Positions 22,132-31,793 of a stretch of DNA of 64,000 nt are shown piece by piece (the first letter of the stretch is position 1; each line of letters begins with the position of its first letter). Source of the DNA: Caecibacteroides pullorum. GTDB taxonomy: Bacteria; Bacteroidota; Bacteroidia; Bacteroidales; Bacteroidaceae. Where the stretch lies: positions 1 to 64,000 of the forward strand of contig NZ_JAAZTS010000016.1 in NCBI RefSeq assembly GCF_019239235.1, in the 5' to 3' direction. Below the pieces are notes generated by a model. It made no database searches. It was not told the origin of the DNA and saw nothing but the letters and a program-made list of their open reading frames with translations. The position numbers and the translations under genes were made by a program.

Positions 22132-22389
22132 ATGGAAGAATTGGTTTTGAAACTGAAAAAAGAAATTATTGAAGTTCTTAATTTGGAAGAAGTTAAGCCT
22201 GAGGATATTGATAATGATGCTCCTCTTTTTGGCGACGGACTTGGTCTGGATTCCATTGATGCATTGGAGCTGATTGTTCTTATCGAGAAAAACTATGGCA
22301 TTAAGCTTAAAGATCCTGCAAAAGGAAAGGAAATTTTTAAGTCTATTAATGTGATGGCTGATTATATTGCAAAGAACCGTACAAAGTAA
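22132..22389 (+). CDS. Acyl carrier protein 2
   Basis: The 85 residues start at the ATG at 22132; an upstream TTG is less likely. The phosphopantetheine site is LGLDSID (Ser41). The helix III region contains a basic stretch (DPAKGKEIFK) unlike ACP 1, suggesting different partners. It lies 2 nt before the bi-domain ketosynthase and probably works with it. Confidence 0.92.
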   Translation: MEELVLKLKKEIIEVLNLEEVKPEDIDNDAPLFGDGLGLDSIDALELIVLIEKNYGIKLKDPAKGKEIFKSINVMADYIAKNRTK

Positions 22390-22391
22390 GA

Positions 22392-24209
22392 ATGGACGAA
22401 CCAATCTACATCACGGGAGCGGGTATTATATCTGCAATTGGGAACGATAAGCAGGAAGTCTTGTGTTCACTACAAAATAAATGTAGCGGAATAGGAACTA
22501 TGCGCTATTTGCAGAGTGAACACACAGAACTGCCTGTTGGCGAGGTGAAGCTTAGTGACGACCAAATGCGTAAAAAACTATCATTGGGTAGTAATATTCC
22601 GGCCAATCGTACTTCTCTCATGGGGACTATTGCCATGAAAGAAGCTTTGTCCGATGCAGGTCTTTTATCTCCCGATACAAATCTTTTGGCTGATGCATCA
22701 AATCTTTTGCTATTGTCCGGTACAACGGTCGGAGGCATGGACTATACAGAGCGTTGTTTCTTAGATTTGCAACGGAGTGATGAGAACTTGCAGATACTTG
22801 CAACTCATGATTGTGGGTCGACTACATTACTGCAGGCTGATTATTTTGGCATTCCCCATGATAATGTAATGACTATTTCTACAGCCTGTTCATCGGCTGC
22901 GAATGCGATGATTGTGGGTGCAAATCTTATAAAGACAGGTAAGGCGGATATTGTTATAGCAGGTGGAAGTGAGGCTATTACAAAATTTCATTTAAATGGT
23001 TTTAATAGCCTGCTCATCCTGGATCATGATCAATGCCGCCCATTCGATGCTACACGTGTTGGCTTAAATCTAGGGGAAGGTGCAGCATATCTGATTTTGG
23101 AAAGTGCCCGGTCTGTTTGCAGACGTGGTGTTACACCTATCGGTGAACTTTTAGGGTATGGTAACGCTTGTGATGCATTTCATCAGACAGCATCATCACC
23201 CAATGGAGAAGGAGCGTATCTTGCCATGGCTGAAGCGCTGAAGATGGCAGGTTTGACAGCCGATGATATTCAGTATGTGAATGCTCATGGAACGGGAACA
23301 CCAAACAATGATGTGTCGGAGAGTGTTGCATTAACACGTATATTTAATGATCGGTTGCCACTGGTTTCGAGTACGAAATCGTTTACAGGACACACCACGA
23401 GTGCTTCAGGAGCTGTAGAAGCGGTGATCTGTTTGCTGGCTTTAAATCATCAGTTCGTTCCCGGAAATTTAGGGTGGAAGCATCAGATGCCAGATGGGAT
23501 CACGCCTACTCTTGGAGAAAGCCATTTTGAGCTTACCAATGTAATGTGCAATAGCTTTGGATTTGGAGGAAATGATTCCTCTATAATCTTGACGCGTTAT
23601 TGCGGCAATTTGGCTCCTGCATATGAACGAAAGTTACGACCTGTATATATTCGTGCTGTTTGTAAATATACCCCTGATGGTGTATTGGAAGATCTGCGTA
23701 ACTTTATTTCTCCAATAGAAGCACGTAGAATGTGTCGTTTGCTTAAAACAGCATTGGTTACATCCATGTCTGTGCTTCGAGATGCAGAAATAGAAACGCC
23801 TGATGGTATTTTTATCGGTACAAAATTTGGAATGCTTAGCAATAGTGAGAAGTTTCTACAGCAAATGTGTGCTGAGGGTGAAAATTCATTAGGCCCCACT
23901 TTGTTTATGCAGAGCACTCATAATACGATTGCGGGCATGCTGGCTTTGCGCACAAAATGTCATGGGTATAACATTACTTATACACAGGGGGATAAATCAC
24001 TTTCTTGTTCATTGCGTGATGCTGCTATGCAGATTGCTCTTGGCAATATCGACAATGCACTTGTCGGTTGTCATGATGAATCAACGCCCTTGTTTAGTGA
24101 TATGTTTAAGCGTCTTACCGGGGAGTATATTGTGCCGGGCGAATATTCGACAAGCATAGTGCTTACTTCTTCAGCAGATGGTGCAATTGAAGAATTTAAA
24201 GATTTCTAA
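22392..24209 (+). CDS. Bi-domain ketosynthase: KS plus C-terminal KS-like half-domain
   Basis: The protein has 605 residues, about 200 longer than FabF. Residues 1-405 are a full KS with Cys166 (STACSSAAN), His299 (NAHGTGTPNND), Lys329 and His334 (TKSFTGHTT). Residues about 420-605 form a second, partial KS-like domain without a cysteine, similar to the separate 184-residue protein at 21544. Fusion of a condensing domain to a chain-length-factor-like half is unusual. It may extend the polyene, with the extra domain controlling length or the heterodimer interface. Confidence 0.87.
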   Translation: MDEPIYITGAGIISAIGNDKQEVLCSLQNKCSGIGTMRYLQSEHTELPVGEVKLSDDQMRKKLSLGSNIPANRTSLMGTIAMKEALSDAGLLSPDTNLLADASNLLLLSGTTVGGMDYTERCFLDLQRSDENLQILATHDCGSTTLLQADYFGIPHDNVMTISTACSSAANAMIVGANLIKTGKADIVIAGGSEAITKFHLNGFNSLLILDHDQCRPFDATRVGLNLGEGAAYLILESARSVCRRGVTPIGELLGYGNACDAFHQTASSPNGEGAYLAMAEALKMAGLTADDIQYVNAHGTGTPNNDVSESVALTRIFNDRLPLVSSTKSFTGHTTSASGAVEAVICLLALNHQFVPGNLGWKHQMPDGITPTLGESHFELTNVMCNSFGFGGNDSSIILTRYCGNLAPAYERKLRPVYIRAVCKYTPDGVLEDLRNFISPIEARRMCRLLKTALVTSMSVLRDAEIETPDGIFIGTKFGMLSNSEKFLQQMCAEGENSLGPTLFMQSTHNTIAGMLALRTKCHGYNITYTQGDKSLSCSLRDAAMQIALGNIDNALVGCHDESTPLFSDMFKRLTGEYIVPGEYSTSIVLTSSADGAIEEFKDF

Positions 24210-24220
24210 ATGTTAGTGGA

Positions 24221-24574
24221 ATGTTTAATTTGATAGGATTAGCTGTTTTACAAAGTGCATTGCTTGCGATAGGGCAGGTCCTGTTGAAATTTGGGCTTGC
24301 CAGGATGCTTCCATTTGATTGGAGTTTTGCATTTTGGCGTTCTGTGTTTTGGAATTGGCAATTTGCATTCTGTGGCGTTTGCTTTGGATTGAGCAGTTTA
24401 TTATGGATGTACATAATAAAAAAATATCCTTTAAGCATGGCCTATCCAATGATATCTTTAAGTTACGTTTTTGGACTTATTGCAGCTGTTGTCTTTTTCC
24501 ACGAACAGGTCGGATTGAGCAAATGGTTAGGTACCTTATTGATAATAACAGGATGTTGTATAATCGCGAAATAA
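24221..24574 (+). CDS. Small four-helix EamA/SMR-like membrane protein
   Basis: The 117 residues have four hydrophobic segments and the pattern (YPLSMAYPMISLSYVFGLIAAVVFF) of half-size DMT proteins such as ArnE/ArnF, which move undecaprenyl-linked sugars, and small multidrug exporters. Such proteins dimerise. In this cluster, next to a glycosyltransferase and MMPL exporter, flipping of a lipid-linked or glycosylated product is a reasonable guess. Confidence 0.8.
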   Translation: MFNLIGLAVLQSALLAIGQVLLKFGLARMLPFDWSFAFWRSVFWNWQFAFCGVCFGLSSLLWMYIIKKYPLSMAYPMISLSYVFGLIAAVVFFHEQVGLSKWLGTLLIITGCCIIAK

Positions 24575-24587
24575 TATATTTAATAAT

Positions 24588-25220
24588 ATGAAAAGGCTGA
24601 TTTGGATTCTGTCGGCATTCGTTTATAGTTTATATGCGATGCCTCAAAAAGGAGTAGATGCAGTAGAACAATCTTCTATGATTCAAAAATTTGAGAAGGT
24701 TGCGGGGGAAGTACGATCTATGCAATGTTCCTTTCGGCAAGTAAAGACATTGAATATGCTCAATGAAGAGCTCATTAGTACTGGTGTTATGTTTTATCAC
24801 CAACCGGCACTTTTACGATGGCAGTATTTGAAACCCTATGAATATACATTCGTCATAAGCGATTCGCAGGTGATGATTAAGAATACTGATCGTCTGGATG
24901 TTATAGATATCAATCAAAGTAAGATCTTTAAGGAAATAACACAAATAATGGTAAACAGTGTAACCGGACGGTGTTTGACTGAAAAGAAAGATTTTGATGT
25001 GACGATGTACAACGATAAAGATGAATGGATTGCTGATTTACGTCCTTTAAAAAAAGAACTCAAATCGCTGTTTAAGACTATCAAGCTGCATATAAATCCT
25101 CAAAAGTGTATGATATCACAAGTAGAGCTGATAGAACAAACGGGTGATATGACACATATTTATTTGTATGATTATAAGATAAATGTGGATATCGATGAGA
25201 AAATGTTTACTGTTGATTAG
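24588..25220 (+). CDS. LolA-like periplasmic lipid/lipoprotein carrier
   Basis: The 210 residues carry an N-terminal signal peptide. The LolA-type body shows VRSMQCSFRQVKTL, FYHQPALLRWQYLKPYEYTFVIS and a following strand with MIKN. These are the beta-sheet strands that form the open barrel holding an acyl chain. Dedicated LolA homologues accompany aryl polyene clusters and probably ferry the lipid product to the outer membrane. Its end overlaps the next gene by 26 nt. Confidence 0.88.
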   Translation: MKRLIWILSAFVYSLYAMPQKGVDAVEQSSMIQKFEKVAGEVRSMQCSFRQVKTLNMLNEELISTGVMFYHQPALLRWQYLKPYEYTFVISDSQVMIKNTDRLDVIDINQSKIFKEITQIMVNSVTGRCLTEKKDFDVTMYNDKDEWIADLRPLKKELKSLFKTIKLHINPQKCMISQVELIEQTGDMTHIYLYDYKINVDIDEKMFTVD

Positions 25221-25638
25221 CGTTTTATTCTTTTCTGTAGTTTGTCAGGCACAAGCATTGCAAGCCCAGTCTGTTCAATCTCAGAAATATAGCGTCAGCA
25301 TTGATATGGACCGTGCTCATATAACGGGTATATGTGTGTTGCGTGATAAGGGTGATGAGATTGTTGGTAGCTTGATAAATGAATTTGGAATTAAGGCATT
25401 CGATTTTGTTTATGATAAGAGAAAAGATAAGACAAAGTTGAAGAATGTTATAAAAATGCTGAATAAATGGTATATAAAAAAGGTTTTATGTACAGATTTG
25501 TCTGTCTTGTTTCGGGAAAAGAATAACTCCAAGCAACTTCGCAAACGCAGGTTGTCTTGCGAAGATGCAATCGTGGAATTGGAAAATATAAAATATAATA
25601 TAACCTATAAATTTCAATCGATCAATGCTATTGAGTGA
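25195..25638 (+). CDS. Exported protein of unknown function in the polyene-like cluster
   Basis: The 147 residues are taken from the second ATG, which places the start at the signal peptide (MRKCLLLISVLFFSVVCQA); an ATG four codons earlier is possible. The mature part is basic and contains ITGICVLRDKGDEIVGSLINEFGIK. It looks like a small periplasmic partner of the LolA-like protein, with which it overlaps. No family is recognised. Confidence 0.7.
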   Translation: MRKCLLLISVLFFSVVCQAQALQAQSVQSQKYSVSIDMDRAHITGICVLRDKGDEIVGSLINEFGIKAFDFVYDKRKDKTKLKNVIKMLNKWYIKKVLCTDLSVLFREKNNSKQLRKRRLSCEDAIVELENIKYNITYKFQSINAIE

Positions 25639-26002
25639 CGGTTTTTTTTCTGTTGATGGTGTGAAATGTGAAAATGATTTGCTTACATTCTTGATAAGAT
25701 TAAATCCTGATCATACAATTTTTAAAGCTCATTTTCCAGGTTCACCTATTTTGCCTGGAGTATGCCAGGTTCAGATTCTTACAGAATTGTTGGAACAGCA
25801 TTTGGATAGAAAACTGTATCTTAGTGAAATAAAAAATCTAAAGTTTCTATCAGTGCTGAACCCGATGGAAAATACAACGCTTGAAGTTTCAATTCAAAAG
25901 TTGTCGATTAGTGAATGTAATTTGAAAGTGACAGCTCTTTTGTTAACATCGGAAAAGTTATTTGCTAAGATTTCGTTGACCTATATATATACGCCGATAT
26001 AA
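25625..26002 (+). CDS. Hot-dog dehydratase subunit, ApeI-like
   Basis: The 125 residues contain the FabZ-type motif HFPGSPILPGV (His36). The acidic residue expected on the central helix is replaced: the helix begins CQVQILTELL. Alone it would be a half active site, and the other hot-dog protein (19532) has the reverse pattern. The pair matches the ApeI:ApeP heterodimer concept. It overlaps the preceding gene by 14 nt and is 2 nt from the glycosyltransferase. Confidence 0.85.
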   Translation: MLLSDGFFSVDGVKCENDLLTFLIRLNPDHTIFKAHFPGSPILPGVCQVQILTELLEQHLDRKLYLSEIKNLKFLSVLNPMENTTLEVSIQKLSISECNLKVTALLLTSEKLFAKISLTYIYTPI

Positions 26003-26004
26003 AA

Positions 26005-26769
26005 ATGCAAGTCAAGGAGCAAATGAAGAATTTAGGAATTTGTGTGATTGTACCAACATACAATAATTCCGGAACATTGCAGTCTGTTATTGATAGTTGT
26101 TTGGAATGGACTCCCTTTCTTGTGATTGTTAATGACGGGAGTACAGACAATACAGGCCACTTGTTATCCTTTTATGCTGATAATGAAGCTGTGGAAGTTG
26201 TAGGCTATAGTCAGAATAAAGGTAAAGGACATGCTCTGAGAGTAGGCTTTGCTTATGCTCGATCAAAGGGCTTTCGGTATGCAATCACTATTGATGCAGA
26301 CGGACAACATTTTGCTTCAGATATTCCGGTTTTTGTAAAGGCTATTATGGATACCCCTGATGCACTTGTTATCGGGAGTCGCGATATAACTGCTAAAAAC
26401 ATGCCTGCGGGCAATACTTTTGCGAATAAGTTTTCCAATTTCTGGTTTAAGGTACAGACATGTAAGTCGCTTCCCGATACTCAGACTGGATATCGATTAT
26501 ACCCCCTTAAGCAGATGGGGACCATGTGGTGGGTTACCTCTCGTTATGAGGCTGAATTGGAGATGTTGGTTTTTGCCGCATGGCATGGCATTAAACTGGT
26601 ACCGGTGTCCATCAATGTCTATTATCCTCCAGTTGGTGAACGGGTAAGCCATTTCAGGCCAGGAATGGATTTTTTTCGTATAAGTGTATTGAATACGGTA
26701 TTGTGTGTGCTTGCCGTTTTATATGGGGGGCCTCGAATGCTAATAAGTAGGATTTTCTTTAAGAAATAA
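26005..26769 (+). CDS. Family 2 glycosyltransferase (dolichyl-P-mannose-synthase-like)
   Basis: The 254 residues have the GT-A start IVPTYNNSGTLQSVI, the nucleotide-sugar motif VNDGSTDNTG and the DXD-type ITIDADGQH. A later QTGYRLYP segment is typical of polyprenyl-phosphate glycosyltransferases. A hydrophobic C-terminal helix (near 225-245) suggests membrane association. In context it would glycosylate the polyene product or a lipid carrier, like the GT2 of aryl polyene clusters. Confidence 0.9.
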   Translation: MQVKEQMKNLGICVIVPTYNNSGTLQSVIDSCLEWTPFLVIVNDGSTDNTGHLLSFYADNEAVEVVGYSQNKGKGHALRVGFAYARSKGFRYAITIDADGQHFASDIPVFVKAIMDTPDALVIGSRDITAKNMPAGNTFANKFSNFWFKVQTCKSLPDTQTGYRLYPLKQMGTMWWVTSRYEAELEMLVFAAWHGIKLVPVSINVYYPPVGERVSHFRPGMDFFRISVLNTVLCVLAVLYGGPRMLISRIFFKK

Positions 26770-26774
26770 TAGAT

Positions 26775-29700
26775 ATGATTCGGTTCTTTCTTCGGATATA
26801 TGATAAAATGACTCGTCATCGTTGGGTGCCTGTCATGCTCTTATTGGTCTTGTTGACGCTAAGTTTGGTTTTTGCTTCTCAGATAAAGTATCAGGAGGAT
26901 ATATCTGCATTCCTTCCTGTTGATCCAGAAACTGAAGAGTATACAACTGTATATACAAAATTGGGAGGACAAGATCGAGTTGCGATAATATTCAGGGGCG
27001 ACACGACTCAATTGATATCTGCAATGGACTACTATGAGGAGGTTCTTACAGCTTCCGATACGGTAGGCATGGTAAAAGATCTGTTGGTGACGGTCGATGA
27101 AGAACGCATGTTGGGCGTTTTCAAGTATGTCTGGCAGATGTATCCTTTATTGCTTTCAGATAAAGACTTGTGTCATCTTGACAGCATGGTCACTTCCGAA
27201 GGGTTTGTCCAGCGACAAATGGAAGAGAACCGGCGTTTGCTGATGTTGCCTTTGGGGAGCATGCTGACCCAATCGTTACCTTTTGATCCGTTGCATTTGA
27301 GTGCTTTCGTGACAAAAGACTTGCAGAGCAATGAAGTGAGTGACCATTATAAAATTGTTGATGCACATATTTTCAGTAAGGATGGCAAGTGTGGAATAGC
27401 GTTGCTGTCCAGTCCCTATGGCATAAGCGAATCTAAACAGAACGAGAAGCTGGTTTCTTTGATAGATGAAGTTGCCAATAAAGTGATGGACCGTTATCCC
27501 GATATTAAAGTTTCAAGCATTGGTGCGCCGGTTATTGCAGTAGGCAACGCTTCTCAAATTAAGAACGATAGTTTATTGGCTGTCAGCTTGAGCGTCCTGT
27601 TGATATTTGCTGTCTTGTTTTACTCTTTCCGCCGTTGGAGTGATATTTTCTGGATAGGGATTTCCATAGTCTTTGGATGGCTGGTCGCATTGGGAGTCAT
27701 ATCTGTTTTTTACGACAATATATCCATTATTGTATTGGGCATCGGCTCGGTGATTATCGGCATTGCAGTAAACTATCCTCTTCATTTTTTAGATCATTTA
27801 CGGCATGAAGTCAATTGTCGGAATGCATTAAAGGAAATGGTTACGCCGTTGCTTATAGGAAATGTGACGACGGTGAGTGCTTTCCTTTGTCTGGTTTTCA
27901 TTGATGCGGATGCAATGCGGGATTTGGGCATATTCGGTTCGTTGATGCTGATAGCGACAATTGCCTTTGTATTGATAATTCTTCCGGCTCTTGTTTCCCG
28001 TCGGACAGAGGGTGGTAAGGTTTACTTCATCCTCCCTGACGTAAAGTTTAGGATGCCTCATGCATTCCGGAAATTGCTGTTGCCTGTGGTAATAGTGCTT
28101 ACTATTATCTTGGGCTATCTTAGTTTGGGCACTTCCTTTGATTCCAATGTTCAGCATATCAACTATATGACGCCGGAACAACAGGAAAACTTGAAACTTT
28201 TATTTACCAGTGTCCAGTCGAATGATTCCCTTACAAGTGTTTTTGCTGTTTCGAAAGGTGAAAATCTGGATGAAGCCTTGCACGCCAACGAAAGATTACA
28301 AGCATTGATAGACGACGTTCCTCATGTTCATAAGGTTTATGGAATAAATGGTCTGGTTCCATCCTCCGAGAGGCTACACGATCGTATGGATAAATGGACA
28401 GCCTTTTGGGAATGTCATTCCGATGTTATCGATCATACCAAACAAGAGGCTGAACGGCTTGGATTTTCTTCTGTAGCTTTTTCTCCATTTTTTGATTTAT
28501 GTGAAGGTAAAGTTCAAGACCTTGATAGTCAAAATCCATTATTGGATCTTATAGGACGTAACTATATTCTGCACAATGCAGACGGTAGTGTACGTATTGT
28601 GAATATCCTGCAAATAGAAAAGAACCAGGTAGACGCTGTCAAACAATTGCTGAGAACGGACATAAAAGAAAAATCGATGGATGCATTTGTGTTTGACAGC
28701 ACGGATGTAAGCAGTAGTTTGGTAACTGTCCTTTCCGATTCGTTCAACTACATTGGGTTTGTGTGTGGATTTGTCGTATTCGCTTTCTTATGGTTGTCTT
28801 TTGGCCGGTTAGAATTGAGTATTATCTCGTTTTTACCCTTGGCTGTAAGTTGGCTGTGGATATTGGGCTTTATGGATATATTCAGCATACAGTTCAATAT
28901 CGTAAACATTATTCTTGCCACCTTCATTTTCGGTCAGGGAGATGATTATTCGATATTTATTACAGAAGGGTTGACCTACGAATATGCATATGGGAGAGCT
29001 CGTTTGAAATCCTATAAAAACAGTGTGATGCTTTCTGCCGTACTGATGTTTATTGGTATTGGTACTTTGATTTTGGCTCAGCATCCTGCATTGCGCAGTT
29101 TGGCGGAGGTCGCCATTATAGGCATGGTAACGGTAGTGCTTATGACGTTCTATTTGCCTCCGCTTGTTTTCCGATGGTTGACGACTAAACGTGGCGTCTT
29201 CCGTGAAATCCCGATAACCATTGACAGACTTTTATGCTCCATTTGGGCTATGTCTTTCTTCCTGGTGTTTAGTTTGCTGGTGTTTGAGCCTTATGCGTTG
29301 TTCCAGCGTTATGTTTTGTATCGTTCCAAACGTTGTCGGGAGTTTTTCCATAAAGTGTTGCAGGCTATTTCCCGTTACGTGATATATCGTGTGCCAGGTG
29401 TTAAATTCCAGTATATAAATGAGGTGAAGGAGACTTTTGACAAGCCGGCCGTTATTATATGCAATCATCAGTCTCATCTGGATGTCATGTGCCTGCTCAT
29501 GATGTCTCCCAAGATAGTCATTCTTACCAATGATTGGGTTTGGCATAATCCGTTTTATGGCGCTATCATCCGTGCAGCGGAGTTCTACCCGATTTCCGAT
29601 GGTGTAGATAAGAATTTGCCCCGGTTGGCCGATTTGGTCAGTCGCGGATATTCAGTCGTGGTTTTCCCGGAAGGGACTCGCGAAACCGGGCATGAGATAA

Positions 29701-30266
29701 TGCGTTTCCACAAGGGGGCTTTCTTCTTGGCAAAGACGTTGAAAGTAGACATCTTGCCCGTTATGCTACATGGACTTTCAGATGTTCTGCCCAAGCGCGA
29801 TTTCATGCTTCGCCGTGGCAAGATAACTGTCGAAGTCCATAAGCGGATGACGTTTGACGAAATGGCGGGTTACGACGATCGTGCTTTAAGGACTCATTGG
29901 TACAACTGGTATGTCGAACATTATCGTGCAATGAGAAACAAGTGTGAAGATGTAGAATATTGTCTTCCTTTGGTAAAATATAAATATGTGTATAAGGGAG
30001 TTGATGTGGAGCACCGTTGCAAGCGGATGTTGAAGACTGTTGCAGACAATCCGGCCATCATCCGGCAATATGTAGCTGGTGATAAGACAATTGTGATACC
30101 GGATAGCGGTCAGGGTGAAATTGCGTGGATAGCTGCGCTTACCCATCCGGATCATGAAGTATACGCATATGAATCCGATGAAGATTTGCATGCAATAGCG
30201 ATAAATACCTATGGCATACCTTCTAATTTGCATTTCATTAATCAGCAATATATAGCAAAGGGATGA
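26775..30266 (+). CDS. MMPL/RND-type exporter fused to a PlsC-like acyltransferase
   Basis: The 1163 residues have three parts. Residues 1-830 form an RND/MMPL transporter: one helix near 18-36, a large periplasmic loop, five helices around 260-400, a second loop, then a second helix set around 655-830. Residues about 880-1090 form an acyltransferase with NHQSHLD (Asn897 to Asp903) and FPEGT (964-968). The last 75 residues resemble a Rossmann-like remnant also present in the stand-alone acyltransferase at 37054. Export and acyl transfer in one chain would hand the product directly to an acceptor at the membrane. It overlaps the next gene by ATGA. Confidence 0.9.
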   Translation: MIRFFLRIYDKMTRHRWVPVMLLLVLLTLSLVFASQIKYQEDISAFLPVDPETEEYTTVYTKLGGQDRVAIIFRGDTTQLISAMDYYEEVLTASDTVGMVKDLLVTVDEERMLGVFKYVWQMYPLLLSDKDLCHLDSMVTSEGFVQRQMEENRRLLMLPLGSMLTQSLPFDPLHLSAFVTKDLQSNEVSDHYKIVDAHIFSKDGKCGIALLSSPYGISESKQNEKLVSLIDEVANKVMDRYPDIKVSSIGAPVIAVGNASQIKNDSLLAVSLSVLLIFAVLFYSFRRWSDIFWIGISIVFGWLVALGVISVFYDNISIIVLGIGSVIIGIAVNYPLHFLDHLRHEVNCRNALKEMVTPLLIGNVTTVSAFLCLVFIDADAMRDLGIFGSLMLIATIAFVLIILPALVSRRTEGGKVYFILPDVKFRMPHAFRKLLLPVVIVLTIILGYLSLGTSFDSNVQHINYMTPEQQENLKLLFTSVQSNDSLTSVFAVSKGENLDEALHANERLQALIDDVPHVHKVYGINGLVPSSERLHDRMDKWTAFWECHSDVIDHTKQEAERLGFSSVAFSPFFDLCEGKVQDLDSQNPLLDLIGRNYILHNADGSVRIVNILQIEKNQVDAVKQLLRTDIKEKSMDAFVFDSTDVSSSLVTVLSDSFNYIGFVCGFVVFAFLWLSFGRLELSIISFLPLAVSWLWILGFMDIFSIQFNIVNIILATFIFGQGDDYSIFITEGLTYEYAYGRARLKSYKNSVMLSAVLMFIGIGTLILAQHPALRSLAEVAIIGMVTVVLMTFYLPPLVFRWLTTKRGVFREIPITIDRLLCSIWAMSFFLVFSLLVFEPYALFQRYVLYRSKRCREFFHKVLQAISRYVIYRVPGVKFQYINEVKETFDKPAVIICNHQSHLDVMCLLMMSPKIVILTNDWVWHNPFYGAIIRAAEFYPISDGVDKNLPRLADLVSRGYSVVVFPEGTRETGHEIMRFHKGAFFLAKTLKVDILPVMLHGLSDVLPKRDFMLRRGKITVEVHKRMTFDEMAGYDDRALRTHWYNWYVEHYRAMRNKCEDVEYCLPLVKYKYVYKGVDVEHRCKRMLKTVADNPAIIRQYVAGDKTIVIPDSGQGEIAWIAALTHPDHEVYAYESDEDLHAIAINTYGIPSNLHFINQQYIAKG

Positions 30267-31765
30267 ACGGGAAAGATGTGATCATAATAGGAAGCGGATT
30301 GGGTGGACTTTCGTCTGGCGTTTTTCTTGCGAAAGCGGGTTACCGTGTTGTCGTATTGGAGCAATCTACCCAAATAGGAGGTTGCTTGCAGTGCTTTAAG
30401 CGGAAAGGCGTAAAGTTCGAAACCGGAATGCATTTCATTGGGAGTGCTGACAAGGGGCAGATTCTCTATAAACTGATGCGAAATCTGGAGATTGAGGATA
30501 AGGTTCAGTTGTCCCGGCTCGATCCCGACGGTTATGATGTCATATCCCTTTGTGGAAAGAAGTATAAGTTTGCCAATGGAAGGGAAGCTTTCATTAAGCA
30601 GATGGCGGACTATTTTCCTGACCAACAAACGAATCTGGAGCGCTATTGGGATCTGATTGAAAATGTAGCCAATTCCTCGTCTGTACATACGCTCAGGCTG
30701 GAAGAAGATAATACCGTCACCAATCTGGAGTACCAGATGCGCTCTATGGATGAAGTGATAGACAGCGTGATAACAGATCCGTTGTTGGCCAAGGTCCTGG
30801 CGGGTAATTTGCCTCTTTATGGTGCTGAAAAAGGGAAAACTCCATTTAGCATGCATGCCTTTATCATGGATTTCTATAATCAGAGTGCTTTCCGTGTGGT
30901 TGGAGGAAGCGATTCGATAGCCCAGGCATTGCAGACTGTATTAAATAAATATGGAGGTCGTGTTTTGCTGCGTCATAAGGTGACTGAGATTATGTGCGAT
31001 GACCAGAATGCCGTGGGAGTTTTATGTGAAAATGGAGAGGTTTATCGTGCCGATATCGTCATCTCCAGTGCCCATCCATTCCGTACCCTTGAGATGCTGG
31101 GTAATACCCCTCTTATCCGTAATGCCTATCGCAGAAGGATCTTGAATATTGGTCAGACAATAGGTGGTTTTGCTGTTTATTTCCATTTCAAGAAAGATAC
31201 AGTCCCCTATATGAACTATAACTATTATGTTTACAATCAGGATACTCCATGGGATTGCGAACACTATTCGTGTGAGGATTGGCCTAAGGGATATTTGTAT
31301 ATGCATTTTTGCCATGAACCCAATCCGCAGTATGCTAAAGCTGGAGTTGTGCTTTCGTATATGAGGATGGAGGATGTGAACCAATGGCAAGGGACCCAAA
31401 TAGGCAAGCGGGGTGCCGATTATGAAGCATTTAAAAAGAAGCATGCCGAGACCTTGATCAACTCTTTGGAAAAGGAATTTCCGGGTATCCGTTCGTGTAT
31501 AGAGGATTATTATACGTCCACTCCTTTGACCTATTTGGATTATACAGGGACTGAAGCCGGTTCGATGTATGGTGTGGCCAAAGATGTGAATAAAGGTATT
31601 GGTGGGCGTGTGTCGCATCGGACACGCATTCCTAATTTGCTGCTGGCAGGACAAAATGTCAACTCACATGGAATGTTGGGCACGTTGGTCGGCTCAATCA
31701 TAACCTGTAGCGAGATTTTGGATAAGCAGCAACTTTACAATGATATATCAAACGCTGATTTATAA
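30263..31765 (+). CDS. CrtI-like FAD-dependent oxidoreductase 1
   Basis: The 500 residues have the FAD-binding N-terminus VIIIGSGLGGLSSGVFLAKAG and then IGGCLQCFKRKGVKFETGMH, typical of the phytoene desaturase / carotenoid isomerase / retinol saturase group. The C-terminal dinucleotide motif is LLLAGQNVNSHGMLG. Such enzymes desaturate, saturate or isomerise conjugated polyenes. The gene overlaps the MMPL gene by 4 nt and is followed by a paralogue, which fits action on a polyene made by this cluster. Confidence 0.9.
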   Translation: MNGKDVIIIGSGLGGLSSGVFLAKAGYRVVVLEQSTQIGGCLQCFKRKGVKFETGMHFIGSADKGQILYKLMRNLEIEDKVQLSRLDPDGYDVISLCGKKYKFANGREAFIKQMADYFPDQQTNLERYWDLIENVANSSSVHTLRLEEDNTVTNLEYQMRSMDEVIDSVITDPLLAKVLAGNLPLYGAEKGKTPFSMHAFIMDFYNQSAFRVVGGSDSIAQALQTVLNKYGGRVLLRHKVTEIMCDDQNAVGVLCENGEVYRADIVISSAHPFRTLEMLGNTPLIRNAYRRRILNIGQTIGGFAVYFHFKKDTVPYMNYNYYVYNQDTPWDCEHYSCEDWPKGYLYMHFCHEPNPQYAKAGVVLSYMRMEDVNQWQGTQIGKRGADYEAFKKKHAETLINSLEKEFPGIRSCIEDYYTSTPLTYLDYTGTEAGSMYGVAKDVNKGIGGRVSHRTRIPNLLLAGQNVNSHGMLGTLVGSIITCSEILDKQQLYNDISNADL

Positions 31766-31793
31766 GAGTACTCACTAATTTAATTGCAGGAAG

